In this document: positions 1 to 9,844 of the stretch, one piece after another
How the letters are laid out: each line of letters starts with the position of its first letter
How positions within the stretch are numbered: position 1 is the first letter of the stretch
NCBI GenBank assembly: GCA_045627525.1
Contig: JAZQNW010000001.1
Location: forward strand, 227,214 to 291,213
Direction of reading: 5' to 3'
Length of the DNA stretch: 64,000 nt
Origin: CAG-877 sp045627525
Lineage (GTDB): Bacteria; Bacillota_I; Bacilli_A; RF39; UBA660
Notes under the pieces: generated by a model
Told to the model about the DNA's origin: nothing
The model's database searches: none
What the model saw: only the letters and a program-made list of their open reading frames with translations
Made by a program: the position numbers and the translations under genes

Positions 1-577
1 AATCTTGAGGAACATTAATTACAAAAATATAAATAAAAATATAAATAGATGCTAACACACACATCATTGCAAATACATTAGTTAAACACATTTCACCAAC
101 AGATACTTTTCTAGAAACATAAAAATCTTCAGTTAATATTCCTTCTTTTACTTTAGCAAAAGCATGCCACTTATAATCAGAACTAATACCTAAAATAGGA
201 ATAACAATATATGGAAAAAATGTTAATAAAGCAGTCATCGTTTTTCCACATTTAAATTTTCGACAAATATAATAATTAGCTTTTAATGAAAACATTAAAT
301 AATAAATTACAGAAAATAATGAGAAAAAAATACAAATACCCAAAAGTTCTCTAGATTGACTATATTGAAATCCAAATATAATAAAAACAATAAAAGAAAC
401 TATTGGAGCCGCAGCCAAGATTGGATTAACTTTACCCTTTTTAAAATATAAACATTCACTATAAATAGGAATTAATCCTTTCCACCCAGCAATATGCATT
501 TTTTCAAACAATAAATACTTACCATATAAAAATACTATAATAAATAGAAAAACAAAAAAAATTAATAAACTATTCAC
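1..577 (-). CDS. Multi-pass membrane protein, DUF5684-like, 3' end outside window
   Basis: The frame opens with GTG at 577, 10 nt after an AGGAG ribosome binding site (588-592), and stays open for 192 codons to the window edge, so the C-terminus is missing. About five hydrophobic segments are visible (residues about 3-23, 52-70, 79-98, 114-131, 163-187). After the first lies the motif LFEKMHIAGWKGLIPIY (about 23-39), which resembles the K-x-G-x-x-GW-x-x-x-IPIY signature of DUF5684 membrane proteins. The gene lies downstream of the rpoC terminator and is probably a separate unit. Its function is unknown. The family assignment rests on one motif. Confidence 0.6.
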   Translation of the reverse strand, partial: MNSLLIFFVFLFIIVFLYGKYLLFEKMHIAGWKGLIPIYSECLYFKKGKVNPILAAAPIVSFIVFIIFGFQYSQSRELLGICIFFSLFSVIYYLMFSLKANYYICRKFKCGKTMTALLTFFPYIVIPILGISSDYKWHAFAKVKEGILTEDFYVSRKVSVGEMCLTNVFAMMCVLASIYIFIYIFVINVPQD

Positions 578-621
578 ACTACAACAACTCCTATTATTAA
601 TATTATAAACCAAATTTAAAA

Positions 622-650
622 GAAAAAAAAGAGTAAGATTACTCTTACTC
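622..650 (-). terminator. Intrinsic terminator of the rpoB-rpoC unit
   Basis: A 7-bp stem (GAGTAAG/CTTACTC, 631-650) is followed on the minus strand by a run of eight T. The rpoC stop codon (645-647) lies inside the stem. Confidence 0.85.
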
Positions 651-3600
651 CATAAATTGATCTTCTAATTTTTCTAAAGGCTCTTCATCCATAAATTCTG
701 TTTTCAATTCATACTCTACATCACGGTAACTTTTACTACCAGTACCTGCTGGTATTAATTTACCAAGTATAACATTTTCTTTTAAACCAGATAATGGATC
801 AATTTTTCCTTTTATAGCTGCATCAGTTAAGATTCTTGTAGTCTCTTGGAATGATGCTGCTGATAAGAATGAATCTGTTTCAAGAGCAGCTTTAGTAATA
901 CCAAGTAATACTGGTTTACCAACAGCTGGTTTCTTTCCTTTAATTATTGCGTCTTTATTACCTTCAGTAAATTCTCTGAAGTTAACAAGACTACCAGGTA
1001 AGAAACGAGTATCTCCACTTTCAACAATTCTAATATTAGAAATCATTCTACGTGCAATAATTTCAATATGTTTATCTGAAATATCAACACCTTGAGAACG
1101 ATAAGTATTTTGAACTTCTTTCAAAATATATTCTTGAGTAGTTATTGGATCGGTAACTGCTAACAATTCTTTAGGGCTAATAGCGCCTTCTGTTAATTTA
1201 TCACCACAAACAACTTCAGTACCCTTTTCAACACATAACTTAGAACCATAATTTGTAACATGTTCTTTTGTTTCTAGTTTATTAGTAATACTAATCTTAA
1301 ATTTACCATGATCTTCCTTAATCTTAGTAACAGTACCATCAATTTCTGCAATTGTAGCTTTTGCTTTTGGATTACGTGCTTCAAATAATTCTTGTACACG
1401 AGGAAGACCTTGAGTAATATCGGCATCACCACCATGTGCAACACCACCAGAGTGGAACGTACGCATTGTAAGCTGAGTACCAGGTTCACCAATTGATTGA
1501 GCAGCCATAACACCTACAGCTTCACCAATTTCAACTAAGTTACCAGTAGCTAAGTTACGACCATAACATTTTTGACATACACCATTTGATGTATTACAAG
1601 TTAAGATTGTACGAATTTCTACTTCTTTTATTCCTGCAGCAATTACTTTATCAGCAAGTGATTCAGTAATAAATTGTAGCTTATCAACAATAACTTCTTT
1701 TGTTTCTGGATTAATAATTTTCTTGTTAGCAAAACGACCAACAATACGATCACGTAAACTTTCAATTACAGTACCAGTTTTTTCATTAATGAAGTCACAT
1801 ACAACAACACCTTGATCAGTACCACAATCAGCTTCTTTTACTATCATATCTTGAGATACATCTACTAAACGACGTGTTAAATAACCTGAATCAGCTGTCT
1901 TCAAAGCTGTATCGGCACTACCTTTACGGGCACCATGTGTAGATAAGAAGAATTCAGCTACTGATAATCCTTCAATGAAGTTTGAAAGGATAGGAATTTC
2001 AACAGGTGTACCATCTGGCTTAGCCATGATACCACGCATACCTGCAACTTGAGTAAAGTTTGAAATGTTACCACGAGCTTTAGAGTTCATCATCAAGAAT
2101 ATTGGATTATCAACATCTGTATGTGAAACTTCTTCAAGTTCTGCTTTAACTTCATCTGTTGCTCCATTCCATGTTTCGATAACTTTATTAAATCTTTCTT
2201 CTTCAGTTATTAAACCACGTTTATATTGTTTATTTATTTTATCAACAACTTTTTGTGCTTCAGCAACTATTTTAGGTTTATTTTTACTTATTTCAACATC
2301 AGCCATACTAACTGTAATACCTGAAATTGTAGAATATTTAAATCCTAAGTCTTTTAAATTATCAAGCATTGTTGAAGTTTCAGTAGTCTTATAACGCTTA
2401 AATACTTGTGCAATAATTTTTTCCAATGTACCTTTAGCAAAAGGCTTAACTAGCGGCATTTCTTTTATTGCTTCTGGAATATTTGTTCCTTTTTCCAAGA
2501 AATACTTATTAGGTGTTATATTTTGAATATTATCATCAGATGGTTCATTTATATAAGCAAATGAATCTGGTAATATTTCATTAAATTTAATTTTACCAAC
2601 TGTTGTAACTAAATATTTGCCCTTTTGATTTTCAGTAAATAATTTATGTCTAAATGAATCAACTGGAAGAGCAATACGTGTATGTAAAGTTAATTCTCTT
2701 CTTTCATAAGCCATTAAAGCTTCATTAGTATTTTTAAATACACGACCTTCACCATCTTCTCCAGCTTTTTCCATAGTAATATAATAATTACCTAAAACCA
2801 TATCTTGAGAAGGTGTAACAATTGGATCTCCTGATTTTGGATGAAGAATATTGTTAGAACCTAACATTAACATACGAGCTTCTGCTTGTGCTTCTTCACT
2901 TAAAGGTACGTGAACAGCCATTTGATCACCATCAAAGTCAGCATTAAATGCAGGACAAACTAATGGGTGAAGACGAATAGCCTTTCCACCAACAAGAATT
3001 GGTTCAAATGCTTGAATACCTAATCTATGTAAAGTTGGAGCACGGTTAAGCATAACTGGATGCTCTTTAATTACTTCTTCTACAATATCCCAAACAACAG
3101 GATCTTGATTTTCAATTAATCTCTTAGCAGCTTTTATATTATGTGCTATATCTTTTTCTACTAAACCATGGATAACATGTGGTTTAAATAATTCCAGTGC
3201 CATTTCTTTTGGTATACCACATTGATACATCTTTAATGATGGGCCAACAACGATAACAGAACGACCAGAATAATCAACACGTTTTCCTAATAAGTTTTGA
3301 CGGAAACGACCTTGTTTACCCTTTAACATACTTGATAAAGATTTTAATGGTCTATTTCCAGCACCAGTTACACTTCTACCACGACGTCCATTATCAAATA
3401 ATGCATCAACAGCTTCTTGTAACATACGTTTTTCATTTTGAATAATTATAGTTGGCGCTCCTAAATCTATTAATTTCTTTAAACGATTATTACGATTAAT
3501 AACACGACGATATAAATCATTTAAATCACTAGTAGCAAAACGACCACCATCAAGTTGAATCATTGGACGTAGTTCAGGTGGTATTACTGGAATACAATCT

Positions 3601-4283
3601 AAAATCATCCACTCAGGCTTATTTCCAGAAGAATAGAAAGCATCTAAAACATCAAGTCTCTTTAATAAACGAGTTCTTTTTTGTCCTTGAGCTGTTTCTA
3701 ATTCCTTAGAAATTTCATCTATATCTTTCTTTAAATCAACTTTCTTTAATAATTCTTTAATTGCTTCAGCACCCATTCCTACTCTGAAACCAGTACCATA
3801 TTTTTCATAATATGCACGATATTCTTTTTCAGATAATGTTTGCTTATTTTCTAAAGGTGCATTACCTTTATCAATTACAACATAACTAACAAAGTATAAT
3901 ACTTCTTCCAAATCTCTTGGGCTCATATCAAGAACAAGACCCATACGAGAAGGAACACCTTTGAAAAACCAAATATGAGAGACTGGAGTAGCAAGTTCAA
4001 TATGTCCCATACGTTCACGACGAACTTTAGCACGTGTAACTTCAACTCCACATCTATCACAAACTATATTTTTATAACGAACACGCTTATATTTTCCACA
4101 AGCACATTCAAAATCTTTTGTAGGTCCAAAAATCTTTTCACAGAATAAACCATCACGTTCAGGTCTTAAAGTACGATAATTTATAGTTTCTGGTTTTTTA
4201 ACTTCACCATAAGACCATTCACGAATTTTTTCAGGAGAAGCTATACCTATTTTTAATGCCTCAAACTTATTTACTTCTAACAT
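645..4283 (-). CDS. rpoC: DNA-directed RNA polymerase subunit beta'
   Basis: Catalytic largest subunit of RNA polymerase, 1212 residues, the usual Firmicutes length. Visible marks are the N-terminal zinc-binding cysteines (C60, C62, C75, C78), the active-site magnesium motif NADFDGDQM (447-455) with its three aspartates, and the switch/trigger-loop segment around AAQSIGEPGTQLTMRTFHSGG in the C-terminal half. The ATG shares one base with the rpoB stop (TAATG), so the two are translationally coupled in one transcript. The gene ends in a terminator hairpin that includes its own stop codon. Assignment is certain. Confidence 0.99.
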   Translation of the reverse strand: MLEVNKFEALKIGIASPEKIREWSYGEVKKPETINYRTLRPERDGLFCEKIFGPTKDFECACGKYKRVRYKNIVCDRCGVEVTRAKVRRERMGHIELATPVSHIWFFKGVPSRMGLVLDMSPRDLEEVLYFVSYVVIDKGNAPLENKQTLSEKEYRAYYEKYGTGFRVGMGAEAIKELLKKVDLKKDIDEISKELETAQGQKRTRLLKRLDVLDAFYSSGNKPEWMILDCIPVIPPELRPMIQLDGGRFATSDLNDLYRRVINRNNRLKKLIDLGAPTIIIQNEKRMLQEAVDALFDNGRRGRSVTGAGNRPLKSLSSMLKGKQGRFRQNLLGKRVDYSGRSVIVVGPSLKMYQCGIPKEMALELFKPHVIHGLVEKDIAHNIKAAKRLIENQDPVVWDIVEEVIKEHPVMLNRAPTLHRLGIQAFEPILVGGKAIRLHPLVCPAFNADFDGDQMAVHVPLSEEAQAEARMLMLGSNNILHPKSGDPIVTPSQDMVLGNYYITMEKAGEDGEGRVFKNTNEALMAYERRELTLHTRIALPVDSFRHKLFTENQKGKYLVTTVGKIKFNEILPDSFAYINEPSDDNIQNITPNKYFLEKGTNIPEAIKEMPLVKPFAKGTLEKIIAQVFKRYKTTETSTMLDNLKDLGFKYSTISGITVSMADVEISKNKPKIVAEAQKVVDKINKQYKRGLITEEERFNKVIETWNGATDEVKAELEEVSHTDVDNPIFLMMNSKARGNISNFTQVAGMRGIMAKPDGTPVEIPILSNFIEGLSVAEFFLSTHGARKGSADTALKTADSGYLTRRLVDVSQDMIVKEADCGTDQGVVVCDFINEKTGTVIESLRDRIVGRFANKKIINPETKEVIVDKLQFITESLADKVIAAGIKEVEIRTILTCNTSNGVCQKCYGRNLATGNLVEIGEAVGVMAAQSIGEPGTQLTMRTFHSGGVAHGGDADITQGLPRVQELFEARNPKAKATIAEIDGTVTKIKEDHGKFKISITNKLETKEHVTNYGSKLCVEKGTEVVCGDKLTEGAISPKELLAVTDPITTQEYILKEVQNTYRSQGVDISDKHIEIIARRMISNIRIVESGDTRFLPGSLVNFREFTEGNKDAIIKGKKPAVGKPVLLGITKAALETDSFLSAASFQETTRILTDAAIKGKIDPLSGLKENVILGKLIPAGTGSKSYRDVEYELKTEFMDEEPLEKLEDQFME

Positions 4284-7200
4284 TAAAACTCAGCTCCTTC
4301 CTCAAAATCTGCATCTTCTGCAAATTCTTCTTCTATAAAATCTTCATACTCTTCTTCTTCCTCTTCTTCATCTTCAACAGATTCTTCTTCGGAAGTTGGT
4401 ACCAATTCTGTAACACCAATTGACTCTACTTCTTCAATTGATCCACGATTATCTTCTCTATCCTCAGCTTCTTCTATTTCTTTTAACTCCAATGTTTCAC
4501 CATTATCATCAATTATTGAAATATCTAATCCTAAAGCTTGGAATTCTTTCATCATAACTCTGAATGCCTCTGGCACACCAGCTTGGCTTACTTCTTGACC
4601 TTTAATAATTGATTCATATACTTTAACACGACCAATTACATCATCAGATTTATAAGTAATAATTTCTTGTAAAGTATGGGCAGCACCATAAGCATACAAT
4701 GCCCAAACTTCCATTTCACCAAATCTTTGTCCACCAAATTGAGCTTTACCACCAAGAGGTTGTTGAGTAACTAATGAATAAGGTCCAGTAGAACGTGCAT
4801 GTAATTTATCATCAACCATGTGATGTAATTTAATCATATACATAACACCTACTGAAATTCTATGATCAAATGGTTCACCAGTACGACCATCGTATAATAC
4901 TGTTTTACCATCTTCATCCATTCCAGCTTCCTTCATCATTGCTTGAATATCATCAATATGTGCTCCATCAAATACTGGAGTAGCAATATGAACACCCAAT
5001 TTTTTACAAGCCATACCCATATGAATTTCAAGAATTTGTCCAAAGTTCATACGAGAAGGAACACCTTGTGGATTTAACATAATATCAACCGGAGTACCAT
5101 CTGGTAAATATGGCATATCTTCTTGTGGAAGAATTAATGAAATAACACCTTTGTTACCATGACGTCCAGACATTTTATCTCCAACTTGAATCTTACGTTT
5201 TTGAATTATATATACACGAATTACTTTACTTACACCAGCAGGTAATTCATCGTTATCTTTACGAGAATAAATTTTAATATCATGAACGATACCATCACCA
5301 CCATGTGGTACACGTAATGATGTATCTCTAACTTCACGAGTTTTTTCTCCAAATATTGCATGTAATAATTTTTCTTCTGAAGTAAGTTCAGCCATACCTT
5401 TAGGAGTAACTTTACCAACTAAGATATCTCCTTCTTTTACTTCAGTACCTATTGTGATAATACCATTTTCATCTAGATTGCGACGAGCTTCTTCTGAAAC
5501 ATTTGGAATATCACGAGTTATTTCTTCAGGTCCTAATTTAGTTTCACGACATTGCATTTCATAATCTTCGAGATGTAAAGATGTATATTTATCATCTTTT
5601 ACTAAATTTTCATTCAAAATAACAGCATCTTCATAGTTATAACCATTAAATGTCATGAAAGCAACAGTCATATTCTTACCTAATGCAAGTTCACCTTTAT
5701 CTGTTGAATTACCATCAGCAAGAACAGTTACATTTGCTTTTACCTTATCACCAACATGAACAATTGGTCTTTGATGAGAACAAATACTAGAGTTTGCTAA
5801 TTCAAAGTTAGCTAAACGATATGTATCTTTTCCATCTTTTGTCTTAACTACTATTTGTTTCGCATCAACATAATCAACAATACCATCTTTTTTACAAATA
5901 ATTTCAACACCAGAATCCTTAGCTGCTATAAATTCAACACCAGTTCCTACAAAAGGAGCTTCTGTTTTAATTAATGGCATAGCCTGACGTTGCATGTTAG
6001 CCCCCATCAAAGCACGAGTAGCATCATCATGTTCCAAGAATGGTATACAACTTGTTGTAACAGATACAACTTGTTGAGGAGAAACATCTATATAATCAAC
6101 TTGTTCAGGTTTTGCTAAAATATTTTCACCATGGAAACGAGCATTTACTAAATCGTCTATTATTTTATTAGTTTCATCAGTACCCACAGTTGATTGAGAA
6201 ATAATATAATCTAGTTCTTCATCAGCAGTCAAATAGCAAACTTCATCTGTTATTTGGCAATCAACAACTTTACGATATGGAGTCATAATAAATCCATATT
6301 CATCAATCTTTGCATAACTTGCTAAAGAAGTAATAAGTCCGATATTTGGTCCTTCAGGAGATTCAATTGGACAAATACGTCCATAATGAGAAGTGTTAAC
6401 GTCACGTACTTCAACACCAGCACGATCACGAGATAATCCACCAGGTCCTAAAGCTGATAAACGACGTTTATTAGTAAGTTCAGCAATTGGATTAGTTTGA
6501 TCCATGAATTGTGAAAGTTGGGAACTACCAAAGAATTCTTTCATAGCAGCAGTTACTGGACGAATATTAATCAATGTCTTTGGAGTAACTTCTTCCATTT
6601 CTTGAGTAGTCATTCTTTCACGAATAACTCTCTCCATACGTGAAACACCAATTCTAAATTGGTTTTGTAATAATTCACCAACTTGACGAATACGGCGATT
6701 TCCTAAATGATCGATTTCATCAAAGTTACCAACACCACGTAATAAATTCAAATAATAAGAAACTGAAGCATAAACATCAGAAATAGTCAAACGTTTAACA
6801 TCAATAGTTTGATCATTACCAATAACTAATAATTTCTTTTTCTTATCAGATGGATCATAAATTTTTACTACTTGAACCTTATTATAAGTATCTAATTCTT
6901 CATTTACTTTTACTTCACAAACACCAAAACCACTAGCTAAAGCTTCCTTCAAAGTTTCTAAATTAGCTTTTGTAATTTTAGTACCCTTTTCAATTACAAC
7001 TTCTTCACCATTTTTAATATCTTCAGCAACAGTTTGATCAAGTAATCTATCAGCAGCACTTAACTTTCTATTAAATTTATAACGACCAACTTTAGCTAAA
7101 TCATATCTAAATTCATCGAAGAAACGAGTAATAATTTGGTTTTTTGATGAATCAAGTGTAGCTGGTTCACCTGGTCTTAATTTTTCATAAATTTCAATTA

Positions 7201-7897
7201 ATGCTTCATCTGTATTTTTTGTTGAATCTTTAGCTATTGTATTCTTTAAATAGTCATCTTCACCAAACATATTTAAAATATCTTCATCGCTTGATAAACC
7301 AAAAGCACGTAGTAAAGTTGTTAAAGTAACTTTTCTAGTACGATCTATACGAACATACATAACATCACGAGCATCTGTTTCAAATTCTAACCAAGTACCA
7401 CGAGTTGGAATAATTTGAGAAGTGATTAATTCACGACCATTTTTATCTATTTCACTATTGAAATAAACACTTGGTGAACGAACCAACTGAGAAACAATTA
7501 CACGTTCAGCACCATTAATAACAAAAGTTCCACTATCTGTCATTATTGGCATATCACCCATGAAAATTTCTTGTTCTTTTACTTCACCAGTTTCACGATT
7601 AAATAAACGAACTTCAACTCTCAAAGGAGCAGAATAAGTAGTTTCACGGTCCTTACTTTCTTTGATTGAATAACGAGGTTCATCAAAATGATAATCACCA
7701 AATTCAAGTGATAAAGTTCCAGAGAAATTTTCTACTGGAAACAAATCCTCAAATACTTCCTTAATACCAGTTTCGATAAACCAGTCATAAGATTTTTTTT
7801 GAATTTCCAACAAATCTTTCAATTCATAGGTATTTCTGATTTTAGAGAAATTTCTTCTCTTTCGATAGTCACCACATTTTACAATTTTATATGACAC
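4283..7897 (-). CDS. rpoB: DNA-directed RNA polymerase subunit beta, with Asn at the rifampicin-site His position
   Basis: Second-largest RNA polymerase subunit, 1204 residues, starting with GTG at 7897 behind GGGGTG. The rifampicin-binding cluster runs from G457 to about L483 (GSSQLSQFMDQTNP, then ELTNKRRLSALG). Residue 476, equivalent to E. coli His526, is Asn (codon AAT at 6470-6472). The other classic resistance positions look wild type (D466, S481). The catalytic GDKMSGRHGNKG motif is intact. The C-terminus ends in an unusually acidic tail of about 60 residues including a run of seven Glu. It is probably transcribed from a promoter at 7957-7985 separate from the ribosomal-protein unit upstream. 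It overlaps rpoC by one base. Confidence 0.99.
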   Translation of the reverse strand: MSYKIVKCGDYRKRRNFSKIRNTYELKDLLEIQKKSYDWFIETGIKEVFEDLFPVENFSGTLSLEFGDYHFDEPRYSIKESKDRETTYSAPLRVEVRLFNRETGEVKEQEIFMGDMPIMTDSGTFVINGAERVIVSQLVRSPSVYFNSEIDKNGRELITSQIIPTRGTWLEFETDARDVMYVRIDRTRKVTLTTLLRAFGLSSDEDILNMFGEDDYLKNTIAKDSTKNTDEALIEIYEKLRPGEPATLDSSKNQIITRFFDEFRYDLAKVGRYKFNRKLSAADRLLDQTVAEDIKNGEEVVIEKGTKITKANLETLKEALASGFGVCEVKVNEELDTYNKVQVVKIYDPSDKKKKLLVIGNDQTIDVKRLTISDVYASVSYYLNLLRGVGNFDEIDHLGNRRIRQVGELLQNQFRIGVSRMERVIRERMTTQEMEEVTPKTLINIRPVTAAMKEFFGSSQLSQFMDQTNPIAELTNKRRLSALGPGGLSRDRAGVEVRDVNTSHYGRICPIESPEGPNIGLITSLASYAKIDEYGFIMTPYRKVVDCQITDEVCYLTADEELDYIISQSTVGTDETNKIIDDLVNARFHGENILAKPEQVDYIDVSPQQVVSVTTSCIPFLEHDDATRALMGANMQRQAMPLIKTEAPFVGTGVEFIAAKDSGVEIICKKDGIVDYVDAKQIVVKTKDGKDTYRLANFELANSSICSHQRPIVHVGDKVKANVTVLADGNSTDKGELALGKNMTVAFMTFNGYNYEDAVILNENLVKDDKYTSLHLEDYEMQCRETKLGPEEITRDIPNVSEEARRNLDENGIITIGTEVKEGDILVGKVTPKGMAELTSEEKLLHAIFGEKTREVRDTSLRVPHGGDGIVHDIKIYSRKDNDELPAGVSKVIRVYIIQKRKIQVGDKMSGRHGNKGVISLILPQEDMPYLPDGTPVDIMLNPQGVPSRMNFGQILEIHMGMACKKLGVHIATPVFDGAHIDDIQAMMKEAGMDEDGKTVLYDGRTGEPFDHRISVGVMYMIKLHHMVDDKLHARSTGPYSLVTQQPLGGKAQFGGQRFGEMEVWALYAYGAAHTLQEIITYKSDDVIGRVKVYESIIKGQEVSQAGVPEAFRVMMKEFQALGLDISIIDDNGETLELKEIEEAEDREDNRGSIEEVESIGVTELVPTSEEESVEDEEEEEEEYEDFIEEEFAEDADFEEGAEF

Positions 7898-7956
7898 GAT
7901 TTTTCACCCCACATACATATTTTATAGATTCTCATATAATGAGCAGACAAGTTATA

Positions 7957-7985
7957 TTATTAACATAAACCAAAAATGATGTCAA
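7957..7985 (-). promoter_or_regulatory. Putative sigma-A promoter for rpoB-rpoC
   Basis: A perfect -35 TTGACA (7980-7985) and a weaker -10 TAATAA (7957-7962) are 17 bp apart, in the gap between the rsmC-like gene and rpoB. A small CTCAT/ATGAG hairpin follows in the leader. Confidence 0.5.
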
Positions 7986-8570
7986 TTACAAACTGCATCT
8001 TATTATATAAAAACCCTTACTCTTTTTCAATACTTCTACAGTATATACTTTTTGCAAGTCGATAATTAGCGATTTTGCCCCTTGTTCTTTGCGAATCACA
8101 AGAAAAAGCTTACCATTATCTAAAAGATAATTCTTAGCATTCATCACTATATCATAGACTACTTTTTTACCAGCCCTTATCGGAGGATTAGTAATAATGG
8201 AAGAGTATTTTGAAGAAATATTTTCATATACATTACTTTGAAAAACATTAACATTAAAAACGCCATTTTCTTTAGCATTTCTCTCAGCTAAATGTAATGC
8301 TCTCAAATTGACATCTACCATATCAACGTGAGAAGAAGTAACTTTAGAAATAACAATACCAAATACTCCATAACCGCAACCCATATCAAGAATTTTGCCT
8401 CCAACCTCTTCAAGCGGGATTGATTCAAGAAGAAGTCTACTGCCAAAATCCAAACCGTCTTTTGAAAAAACACCATTATCGGTTAAAAATGTAAATTTAT
8501 TACCAAGTACAAAACATTCAGTTTTTTTTACCTTACTTGGTAATTCCTCGTTAGTAAAATATTGCCCCAT
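7986..8570 (-). CDS. RsmC/YbxB-like class I methyltransferase
   Basis: A 194-residue SAM-dependent methyltransferase of the RsmC/YbxB type, probably acting on a guanine of 16S rRNA. The SAM-binding loop is DMGCGYG (62-68) and the catalytic NPPI motif is at 128-131, typical of N2-guanine/N6-adenine methylases. It sits between rplL and rpoB exactly as ybxB does in Bacillus. The ATG at 8570 was chosen because AAGGAG lies 5-10 nt upstream. The longer frame to 8657 would begin inside the promoter at 8646-8674. Single-domain, whereas E. coli RsmC has two methylase domains. The substrate is inferred. Confidence 0.88.
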   Translation of the reverse strand: MGQYFTNEELPSKVKKTECFVLGNKFTFLTDNGVFSKDGLDFGSRLLLESIPLEEVGGKILDMGCGYGVFGIVISKVTSSHVDMVDVNLRALHLAERNAKENGVFNVNVFQSNVYENISSKYSSIITNPPIRAGKKVVYDIVMNAKNYLLDNGKLFLVIRKEQGAKSLIIDLQKVYTVEVLKKSKGFYIIRCSL

Positions 8571-8645
8571 TTTTAACTCCTTTTCGACAAAAAAAGAAGA
8601 AGAAAACCATTTAAAAATAATATAGTTTTCTTCCTTTCGAAACAT

Positions 8646-8674
8646 ATAATACAACAAATATTAATATATGTCAA
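8646..8674 (-). promoter_or_regulatory. Sigma-A promoter for the rsmC-like gene
   Basis: TTGACA (8669-8674), 17-bp spacer, TATTAT (8646-8651). The predicted transcript starts near 8639, which supports the internal ATG at 8570 as the true start. Confidence 0.7.
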
Positions 8675-8767
8675 ATATTTTTTTAATTATTTTGCTAAAA
8701 TCTATTATTTAAGCTGTTATTATTATCTAAATATTTCTAATAATTTAAAATACATATAATAAATAAA

Positions 8768-8795
8768 ACAAAAAAAGAATCACAAATGTGATTCC
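8768..8795 (-). terminator. Intrinsic terminator of rplJ-rplL
   Basis: A 7-bp GAATCAC/GTGATTC stem (8777-8794) with a 4-nt loop is followed on the minus strand by a run of T, 20 nt after the rplL stop. Confidence 0.85.
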
Positions 8796-8813
8796 AAAAT
8801 ACTCATAATGTTA

Positions 8814-9182
8814 TTATTTAACTTCAACTGTTGCTCCAGCTTCTTCTAATTTAGCTTTAATTTCTTCAGCTTCAGCTACAGCAATATTTTCTTTAACAAC
8901 ACCATTAGCATCAACGATATCTTTAGATTCTTTTAATCCTAAACCAGTAATTTCTTTAACAACTTTAATTACAGCTACCTTAGCAGCTCCAGCATCAGCG
9001 ATTGATACAGTAACTGTGCTTGGTCCTTCTTCAGCAGCAGCTCCAGCAGCAGGTGCAGCAACAGCTACAGCTGATGGATCAACTCCAAATTCTTCCTTCA
9101 TTGCATCTACTAATTCTTTAATTTCTAATAAAGTCATTTCTTTTAAACTACTGATAAATTCATCTCTTGTTAATTTTGCCAT
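8814..9182 (-). CDS. rplL: 50S ribosomal protein L7/L12
   Basis: Stalk protein of the large subunit, 122 residues, recruiting translation GTPases through its C-terminal domain. The N-terminal dimerisation segment (1-35), an Ala/Gly-rich hinge (about 37-55) and the conserved C-terminal fold with KVAVIKVVKEITGLGLKE and a KAKLEEAGA segment are all visible. The segment entering the C-terminal domain reads STVTVSIADAG instead of the common TEFDV-like strand, a mild divergence. It follows rplJ in one transcript controlled by the L10 leader, with a terminator just downstream. Confidence 0.97.
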   Translation of the reverse strand: MAKLTRDEFISSLKEMTLLEIKELVDAMKEEFGVDPSAVAVAAPAAGAAAEEGPSTVTVSIADAGAAKVAVIKVVKEITGLGLKESKDIVDANGVVKENIAVAEAEEIKAKLEEAGATVEVK

Positions 9183-9212
9183 TTTATTTTTCCTCCTATA
9201 TATTTTTATTTA

Positions 9213-9704
9213 TTAATTTTCTTTTTGTTGACTATATAAGTCTAAACAGATTGATAAGTCTCTTGCAATACCAATCATACCACCAGCAAGCATTGTAAGT
9301 AGTCCTTCTCTTGATGGTATTGTAGCATATTCAGCCAATTTAGCTTGATCTGCCTTTTCTCCATCTACAATCCCTACTTTTAAAACTAATGCTGGATGAC
9401 TTTTAGCGAATTCAGACAATGTCTTGATAGGTGCGATTTGATCTTCACCATAAGCAAAAGCACTTGGCCCAGTTAATGATTCATTTAAATCAATACCTAA
9501 ATCATTAAAAGCACGAGCCATTAAAGTATTTTTATATACTTTATAATCAGAATTTGATTCTCTTAATTTACAACGTAATTCTTTTGCTTCGCTATCAGTG
9601 ATACCACGATAATCGAATAAAACGATAGTCTTAGCAGATTGTACGCGATCTTTAATTTCATCAATTACTAATTGCTTTTGTTTCAAGATTGCTTCACTTG
9701 CCAT
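9213..9704 (-). CDS. rplJ: 50S ribosomal protein L10
   Basis: Base of the ribosomal stalk, binding 23S rRNA and L7/L12 dimers, 163 residues. The start is ATG at 9704 (MASEAILK), spaced normally from an AAGGAGGT ribosome binding site at 9711-9718. A longer in-frame start at 9764 would lie inside the leader RNA. Family-typical features include the VLFDYRGIT strand and the TLMARAF helix. It is cotranscribed with rplL and preceded by an L10 autoregulatory leader and a near-consensus promoter. Confidence 0.97.
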   Translation of the reverse strand: MASEAILKQKQLVIDEIKDRVQSAKTIVLFDYRGITDSEAKELRCKLRESNSDYKVYKNTLMARAFNDLGIDLNESLTGPSAFAYGEDQIAPIKTLSEFAKSHPALVLKVGIVDGEKADQAKLAEYATIPSREGLLTMLAGGMIGIARDLSICLDLYSQQKEN

Positions 9705-9724
9705 AAAACACCTCCTTAATCTAT

Positions 9725-9836
9725 TTAGGGATGCCATAAAAAAGTTCTTTAACCAGACAGCCAAAGAACTTTTGAATACTTATTAAAGTCCTCGGTAGGA
9801 TTTATTTTTTTACCTACTGTCTATGGCACCAACAAA
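9725..9836 (-). promoter_or_regulatory. L10 ribosomal protein leader
   Basis: The transcript between the promoter at 9845-9873 and rplJ carries the L10-leader signature: a closing helix between 9823-9829 and 9731-9737, the conserved GACAGTAGG and CCTACCGAGG strands, and a following AAGTTCTTT/AAAGAACTT hairpin with a T run (about 9738-9774). In this known class the L10-(L12)4 complex binds the leader to repress its own operon. The T run suggests the output is transcription attenuation. Confidence 0.88.
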
Positions 9837-9844
9837 TTGTCTTT

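Noticed and set aside
9705..9764. 20-residue N-terminal extension of L10
   Set aside because: It would lie inside the L10 leader RNA; the ATG at 9704 has an ideal ribosome binding site.
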